DNA of 64,000 bases, taken from the NCBI GenBank assembly GCA_001599935.1, contig BCIJ01000023.1:171049-235048 (forward strand). The letters are read 5' to 3'. The translations under genes and the position numbers were made by a program. The stretch is from Holtermannia corniformis (lineage: Eukaryota; Basidiomycota; Tremellomycetes; Holtermanniales). Shown piece by piece: positions 58,552-64,000 of the stretch; positions within the stretch are counted from its first letter, which is position 1, and every line of letters begins with the position of its first letter. The notes beneath the pieces are model-generated. The model was given only the letters and a program-made list of their open reading frames with translations. It was not told the origin of the DNA and did no database searches.

Positions 58552-60120
58552 ATGCTTAAGCTTATCCCACCTCCTCGCCCTAATACGTCTTCCCGCATGG
58601 CCTACGCCATCACTGGCGACGCACCGCTTGCCGTGACCAACTCACTGCACGCGGCGGCGCCGCGATGGGCCAAGCTGCTCCGGGATTACCCTGCTCCGGA
58701 CTTCCCGGTCCTTCTGAACCGCTTGCTGCGGTGTGGTGCTACCCTCGGCACGCCGGAAGACATTCCTTCCATCTCGGTGGCTCCGTACGCGCTTGCGCAA
58801 GACGAAGCGACCTTCCTGCGCGGCGAGATCCAGCGCCGCTTGGATATCGGCGAGGTCTCGATCCCACCCTCTGCACCGCATGCGGTCACTCCCTTGGCAG
58901 TCGTGCCCAAGCCTGGCGGAAAGAAGTACCGCGCGATCCACGACATGCGGGACGTCAACGCCTACGTGCATCGGGACCAGGGGTACCTCAAGTACGACAC
59001 GGTTGACACGCTCTTGGACTCGCTGGCAACGCTCCCGAAGGGCGTGCTACTTTGGAAAGCGGACCTGGAAAACGCCTTCCGCAATGTCCGACTGGCCAAC
59101 TCAGCAGTCTCGTTGGCTGGATTCCAGCTCGGCGAGACCGTCTACGTGGACAACTGCCTCCCCATGGGTTCTCGGGTGGCACCTTTCGTCTTCAACCTCA
59201 TCGCAGAAGCTCTGCATTGGATCCTGGAGGCTGCTGGCGTCCGGTGGCTCTCGCACTATCTCGATGACTTCTATGGGGTTGAGACGTCTGCCACCCGGGC
59301 TTCTGAGGCCATGGGCTTGTTTGAATCGACCTGTGCGCACCTGGGTCTCCCGATCAATCGTGCCAAATTGCTGGGTCCGGCGACAAGGCTCGAGATCCTT
59401 GGCATCGAGGTGGACACCGTCGAGCAGCGGGCGCAACTGTCGGTCGACCGCCGGCGCTCGATTCTGATGACGATCGCGGCGGTGCTCGACCGCGGCAACG
59501 CCACCAAGCTCGAGTTGCAACGGATCGCTGGCCTCCTGGTGTTCGCGGGTCGAGTCACACCGCTGGGACGGGTCTTCTTGCAGCGCGTGTGGTCCCATAT
59601 CAAAACGGCGTCCACCCGGCGCCGACGGGTCTCGCCAGCTGCCAGGGCTGACTTGCAATGGTGGGCGGCGCTCCTACCTACCTGGAACGGGATCTCGTAC
59701 GCCCCAACCGATCCGGGTCCTGAGATCCACCTTTGGACCGACGCGAGTGGCGAACTTGGCGGCGGCGGCCACTTGGGACCAGCGGAGACGGCTTGCCAAG
59801 CCTTCGCGTATAGTTTCCCACGGCGGCATCGAGCCAAGCACATCACTTTCAAGGAACTGCACGCGGTGATACACGCAGTGGAGCTCTTCGCAGACAGATC
59901 CTGGCACGGCGCCAGGGTTTTCATCCACACGGACAACACCGGTGTCGCGGCGGCCGTGGCCAAGGGCTCTACACGTATGGCTTCCGCCCAGGCGCTGATT
60001 CGGCGTCTTTGGCTCTTCGCGGCTCAGGGCAGTTTCTCTTTGCACACCGTTTGGCTCCCGTCCAAAGAGAACGGCCTTGCTGACGCCCTGTCCCGCTACC
60101 AGTGGTCCATCGCTTCTCAT
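58552..60120 (+). CDS. Reverse transcriptase-RNase H of the DIRS element
   Basis: In the same frame as gag, open directly after its TGA; the first in-frame ATG is 58552. RT motifs: VVPKPGGKKYRAIHDMRDVN, KADLENAFRNVRL, NCLPMGSRVAPFVFNLI, and the catalytic SHYLDDFYG. RNase H motifs: IHLWTDASGELGGGGHLG, FKELHAV, FIHTDNTGVAAAV and ENGLADALSRYQ. It copies the element RNA and removes the template. The end given is where recognisable RNase H stops; the frame has no stop codon until 61725, past the element border. Intact catalytic residues suggest recent activity. Confidence 0.85.
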
Positions 60121-61292
60121 ATCAACCCTCGGGCCACCCGCGACGCCCTACGGCGCCGCCGCGCGCGGTCCCACATTGGCGCCGCCTCCCCTTCCTTCCC
60201 GCCAACGCTGTCGGTCCCCTCTCCCTCTCGCGCCAACGCCTCCCGCGCCCTCCCGACCATTTCGCCAACTCCGTCGGTCTCGACGATCGTACGGCCTACT
60301 TTCTCTGGGCTGGCCTCGCCCCTAGTACCCGGGTCGAGTATTCCAAGGCTTTCAACCGTTTCTCGAAGTGGGCCGCCCAGGCTGGCGTCGGGAGCCTCCC
60401 CGTCGCTCCCGCGGTCCTCTGCAGCTTCGCGGCCGCCCTGGCCGCAGATGGGCTTCGTCCCGGCTCGATCCGCAACTATCTCGCCGGCCTACGATCCTTT
60501 CACACGGACGCCGGCATCGACGACCGATCTTTCGAATCGCGCCAACTTGCTCGAGTCTTGCGGGGCATCCGGCGCGACACCGGCCATGTGCAGCGCCGGG
60601 CCAGACTGCCCGTCACCCTCCCCATCCTCCGCAGCATGCTCCTGGGCCTCCGCTCGATCACCGGCATCACCCAAAACGAGCGCACGATGCTGGCCGCGTT
60701 GTTTGCCACGGCCTACATCGGCGGGTTCCGCTCGGGCGAACTCACCTTCGATGTCTTCGACCCGGCAACCCATATGTCGCGGCGCGATGTCACCCTCCAC
60801 GCCTCGTACGCCGTCCTACGCCTCCCGTCCTCCAAGACAGACCCTTTCCGCCAAGGAGTCGACATCGTCATGCCCGCCGCGCCTGCCGGCGCCCTTGTCG
60901 ACCCGCTCGGCATCCTCCGCCGCTTCCTGGCTGCGACATCGGCTCAGCCGCCGACTGCTCCACTCTTCGCGCGCGACGGACACCCTGGGAAACTGCCCAG
61001 ACCTTGGATGGTCCGCTGCATGCGCCGCGCGCTCGAGCGGGGAGGAATCCCTTCCACCAACTACTCGGGCCACTCGTTCCGTCGCGGATTGGCGACCTGG
61101 GCAAAGCTCGCGGCCCAGCTGGGCGATGACGACATCAAACTCCTTGGCCGATGGTCGTCCTCGGCAGTCAAGCTCTACCAGGCGACGACCCACGCCGAGC
61201 TTGCCCGGCTGGCAGGAACCGCGCTCTTGCACAACGCCAGCGCCCCGGCCTCGATTGTCCCGCCGGCTCAGGTCTGGTACGGCGACGAGTAA
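60102..61292 (+). CDS. Tyrosine recombinase of the DIRS element
   Basis: Open frame, offset by one from RT/RNase H; the recognisable domain starts near RVEYSKAFNRFSKWAAQAGV (core-binding part). Catalytic residues: Arg in GGFRSGELTF, Lys in SSKTDPF, His and Arg in YSGHSFRRGLATW, Trp in LLGRW, and nucleophile Tyr in AVKLYQATTH. It would integrate the circular DNA product. There is no ATG near the start of the frame (the first lies about 195 codons in), so expression probably needs a frameshift, splice or fusion to the RT product. Stop TAA 61290-61292. Confidence 0.85.
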   Translation: MVHRFSYQPSGHPRRPTAPPRAVPHWRRLPFLPANAVGPLSLSRQRLPRPPDHFANSVGLDDRTAYFLWAGLAPSTRVEYSKAFNRFSKWAAQAGVGSLPVAPAVLCSFAAALAADGLRPGSIRNYLAGLRSFHTDAGIDDRSFESRQLARVLRGIRRDTGHVQRRARLPVTLPILRSMLLGLRSITGITQNERTMLAALFATAYIGGFRSGELTFDVFDPATHMSRRDVTLHASYAVLRLPSSKTDPFRQGVDIVMPAAPAGALVDPLGILRRFLAATSAQPPTAPLFARDGHPGKLPRPWMVRCMRRALERGGIPSTNYSGHSFRRGLATWAKLAAQLGDDDIKLLGRWSSSAVKLYQATTHAELARLAGTALLHNASAPASIVPPAQVWYGDE

Positions 61293-61611
61293 CGGCGAGG
61301 CAGATAAATGCCACTCTAGTTCGGAGAGTGGCTGGGACGATTCCCGTCTACGAATTCTAGCGCCGGAAGGCAAGGGCAGGGCGCCACTGGTCAATCGACT
61401 AGCTAGCGTGCCTGCCCTTCAGCTCGGGTACGTCCCTCGCCCGCTGCCGATCACTTCCGCTTACATGGCTCCTCGTCGCAACCGTCCCGCTGCTCCTGGC
61501 TATGCCTCTGGCCTGTTGGAGCCACGTCCTGCGTCATGCATCACGTGTCCGCCGGCGTGGGTGGGCGGGAACACCCTCCTACACGACGCCAGCCGAGCTA
61601 ATGAGCGCCAT

Positions 61612-64000
61612 GTTCATCCGGTACAACTCGCCGACGGTCGAGACGTCGCAGAGTTGAGAGCTATCAGAAGCTTGGTAGGGAGGGAACATGGGCAGGCCAT
61701 GGCGAACGACTTCGAGCAGACCTAGATCGTCGGATTCGAGGCACCCTTCATGCCAAAGCGAATGACTGTCCCACGGGTCCGAATAGCACTGACTCTGATC
61801 ATACACTCCCACTTCCAGCGGGCGGCTGAGCATGAGTAGATTGGAGATATGGTGAGGGAGGAGAGCGAACGTCGGGGCAAAGTAACCCGACTGGGCCGTT
61901 GCGAAATGCTGCGAGGCCGTCCGCTCCCATTGTACAAGGGCAGGATCAAACGCGCAGTGAAAGAGGTAGGCCTGAGTTGTCAGGCGGCTGCTGTTTGAGA
62001 AGCCAGTCATACGACGTACCGAGAATTGATCCGCTTTCGGGATCACATGTCCCGCGATGCATTGGCTGTACAGGTTGCTTGAGTGGTGCCGCGCGCTCCG
62101 CCCAGAAATACGGCAACGCTTGTCCCGATCCTTGACGGACTCTTTCGGCATTGCGTGCTGCAGTGTTTTCAGCAGGCTGACGCACCACCCGCGGTTCCAA
62201 CCCACCCTTTTGAGCTATGACAGGCTCGTTAGTATCCTTGTCACCAGCTGGCTGAATAGTCACTCACAGGGATGTCTGGCCGAACAATTTGACCCAGAGC
62301 GTCGCCTTCTCGTTTTGCGTAGGTACACAAAAACTTGAAGTCGGCTTCTACTTTGAACACCGAATCGAATTTGCCGTATTGTGAATAACGCCACTGCATT
62401 GTAGTGGGTTCAAACCCTATAATGCTCAGCTGGGCTACAGCTATCACTGTGGTACTCACCCTTGCCCTCGTCCAGCTCGGTACAGACAATGAACACTCCG
62501 GGCTCGACGCTGTTTGGCGACTTCCAGTCCAAGACCTCGCCTGAGGGATACCTGACCAAGACCCATGGCTTCGTCTGGTCCGCCTCGCCAGCGAGAAGCC
62601 AGACGCGCTTGGCAAGGTGCAGTGCGTTGACTTGCCAGTGCGGCTTGCCGTGAGCTTGTGGCCGGTAGAATCCTGAATGGCATGAGCGAAGATCAAGGGA
62701 GTACTTTGGATGCGAACCTGCGAACAGTTGGTAGCCACCGTCCGAGGCTCGACTGTAAACTGTGTAATTCCAAAGACGGATCTTGGTCTCGTCCTGGCTT
62801 GGCTCGCGTGAACTCGGATTGGACGTCTTGATCTCGGGCGCCTTGACGATCGCAGCCTCGTGGCGGCGATGCAGCGCGCTCAGCTGAGCCATGACGGTTG
62901 TCACATCATAATCCCCCATTTGTTTCCAAGAGTCGAGGAACACGGGTATGCGAAAGCTTTTGAGGTAGCGATCGAGCGAGGTGTGCATCAGAGGCCCGAG
63001 CTGGCGTCGCGCACGCTCGACTGGTGCAGTGCTCTCGCACATAGCCCACGAGTCCGGTTCGGTCGGATGAGTGAAAAACTGCCACAAACCAGCAAAGGAA
63101 TGCGGGTTGGACACCCAGTCGATTGGGTCGGGGCGAGTTGGATGAGGCGCTGACGCAGGTGCTGGCTGTTGAGTGAGATCCGCGGCAATTCTAACGGCAA
63201 TTCAGACCCGTTGTGTCTACCCATATCCGCAGACGATGGACTCACTCGTCCACTTGGGCCTGGCCAAACTCTTGCAGCCGCCCCTCTACGCAAATCCCCA
63301 AGCCAATGCCGACTTTGTTGCCTCCTTGCACGCCAGTATCGATTTCTGGCTCGTTTGGACCCCTTGGACTGGAGCAGGCGGAGGCATCGGATTCGTGGAC
63401 TAGGCGGGGTAGTGTGGCTGCAGCGACAGAGATCGGTGTGACCGCCTCGGAGGCTTCTGTGGGTGAGCGCCATGCCGAGTCGAGGAGTGACCCTGACGTC
63501 GAGCTTCGAGGGGTCAGCTATCAGCGCCAAAGCCACCTGCAAACTGTCCACTGACCTGGTCTGTAGCGATTCACTTGTCACGTCTTGTAGCTGACAGTCA
63601 CGAGCAATGTGCTGGACCATGTGCTCATGCGCGACCTCGCCGCCACCCTCCACCTCGACCGTCTCGATCTTTGGCTCGCTGCCTCTGGCATCTTGGGTCG
63701 CATCCTTGATCCATTTGGCGACATTCTCTCGTGCTTGACCCCGCGGGACTCGAGTCTCGAAACCACCGTCGCCAGCGCCGCCTCGACCGCGCCGCCCTCC
63801 ACCCGCCCCACTCGTCTCTGAACTCGAGACACGCTCGCGCGCGCGCTCTCCAGCCGGCGTTGACGTTTTGTACGCATCGCGAAGCTCGGTATGAAGCTCC
63901 CTCTCGGTCGTCTGCGCATCTCCCTCGACTCGTAGCGTCGGCTGCGCTGAGGAGGCAAGCAACGACTCATTCAGCAGAGCGGACAAGCGTGTTCGGAACA
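61612..64000 (-). pseudogene. H9, 5' part (upstream of retrotransposon), runs off the right edge
   Basis: Reads minus from the window edge (RTRLSALLNESLLASS, N-terminus outside). Then the VGIGLGICVEG motif (about 63290), Pro-rich linker, PIDWVSNPHSFAGLWQFFTH, core (FLDSWKQMGDYDVTTVMAQL, IRLWNYTVYSRASDG, ALHLAKRVWLLAG, GEVLDWKS), TTMQWRYSQYGKFDS, HNH-like exon (CRISGRSARHHSSNLY ... AGHVIPKAD), FHCAFDPALVQWERTASQHF and LLPHHISNLLMLSRPLEV, reaching VGELYRMN at 61612 where the retrotransposon begins. No other lesion was found, so the gene was probably whole until a recent insertion. Confidence 0.8.

Larger units (their letters stand above)
56882..61611 (+). mobile_element. DIRS-type (tyrosine recombinase) retrotransposon inserted in H9
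   Basis: About 4.73 kb carrying gag, RT/RNase H and tyrosine recombinase in that order, the layout of DIRS-order elements. No methyltransferase domain was seen. Insertion borders come from the host: joining 56881 to 61612 restores a readable H9 protein (YRMN-VHHYFRCRL) with the family spacing and no target-site duplication, as expected for recombinase-driven insertion. The host base triplet at the right border is GTT. Left end GGTGAGAGCATGTGTTAGCG and the complement of the right end (containing CATTAGCTCGGC) share only a short imperfect match; GGCGCTAG near the left end has its inverse CTAGCGCC near 61358, and AAGGGCAGG/CCTGCCCTT form an inverted pair at about 61372-61415. Confidence 0.85.

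Noticed and set aside
60121..61725. Long continuation of the RT frame as a giant polyprotein
   Set aside because: After RNase H the translation is Pro/Ser/Arg-rich with no domain and mirrors the recombinase frame on a GC-rich template; treated as an overlap artefact, though the missing stop is reported.
62395..62425. tRNA T-arm-like GGGTTCAAACCC
   Set aside because: Lies within the H9 core exon coding for GFEPTT; no acceptor or anticodon arms around it.
12290..64000. Homing endonuclease interpretation of the HNH-like family
   Set aside because: The proteins are about 1,000 residues, are not inside introns or inteins, and are tandemly arranged as ordinary spliced genes.

Overview
This window is nuclear DNA of a filamentous or dimorphic fungus, most likely a basidiomycete. 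The evidence is GC-rich genes cut by many short introns (mostly 40-65 nt, donors GTGAGT/GTACGT, branch-like CTGAC/CTAAC before the acceptor), fungal-only families (GH71 alpha-1,3-glucanase, a PG/PI-transfer ML protein, a Zn2Cys6 regulator, DHA1 and sugar-porter MFS carriers), and a DIRS-type retrotransposon. I cannot fix the subphylum from sequence alone. Exon borders given are read by eye from splice consensus and family alignment.

Region 1 (0-11 kb) is conserved housekeeping: the 3' part of an FHIP/FAM160 (RAI16-like) gene, a small unrecognised gene on the other strand with NPF/DPF motifs, S-formylglutathione hydrolase (6 exons), a GH71 alpha-1,3-glucanase, and a complete cytochrome c peroxidase whose 2.1 kb intron is far outside the local norm. 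Region 2 (11-20 kb) holds H1, an isolated frameshifted member of a large HNH-like paralogue family flanked by diverged direct repeats, then an NPC2/ML lipid-transfer gene with an 875-nt intron. Region 3 (20-32 kb) looks like a small nutrient-use cluster: DHA1-type exporter, sugar porter, EthD-fold protein, GH3 beta-glucosidase with PA14 insert, Rid-family deaminase and a Zn2Cys6 regulator, with two divergent gene pairs sharing very short promoters.

Region 4 (32-64 kb) is an array of at least eight more members of the same HNH-like family (H2-H9): H2, H3, H4 on +, then H5-H9 on -. The protein has a variable N-terminus, a short VGLG-type motif, a Pro-rich linker ending in a P-V-D-W motif, a conserved core domain, an HNH-like zinc/nuclease fold (C-x2-[ST]-G ... 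[AGS]-H-[IVW]-[IVL]-P ... H-x3-N), a Ser-rich linker and a helical C-terminus. Only H4 and H5 read as intact. H1, H2, H6, H7 and H8 carry frameshifts, stops or deletions; H3 is a short relic; H9 is split by a DIRS retrotransposon of about 4.7 kb whose gag, RT/RNase H and tyrosine recombinase reading frames are all open. Between H4 and H5 lie three small tandem paralogous genes of unknown function (77-91 residues). The array appears to evolve by tandem duplication, deletion between copies and insertion, and its role is unknown; it is the best candidate for an undescribed system in this window.
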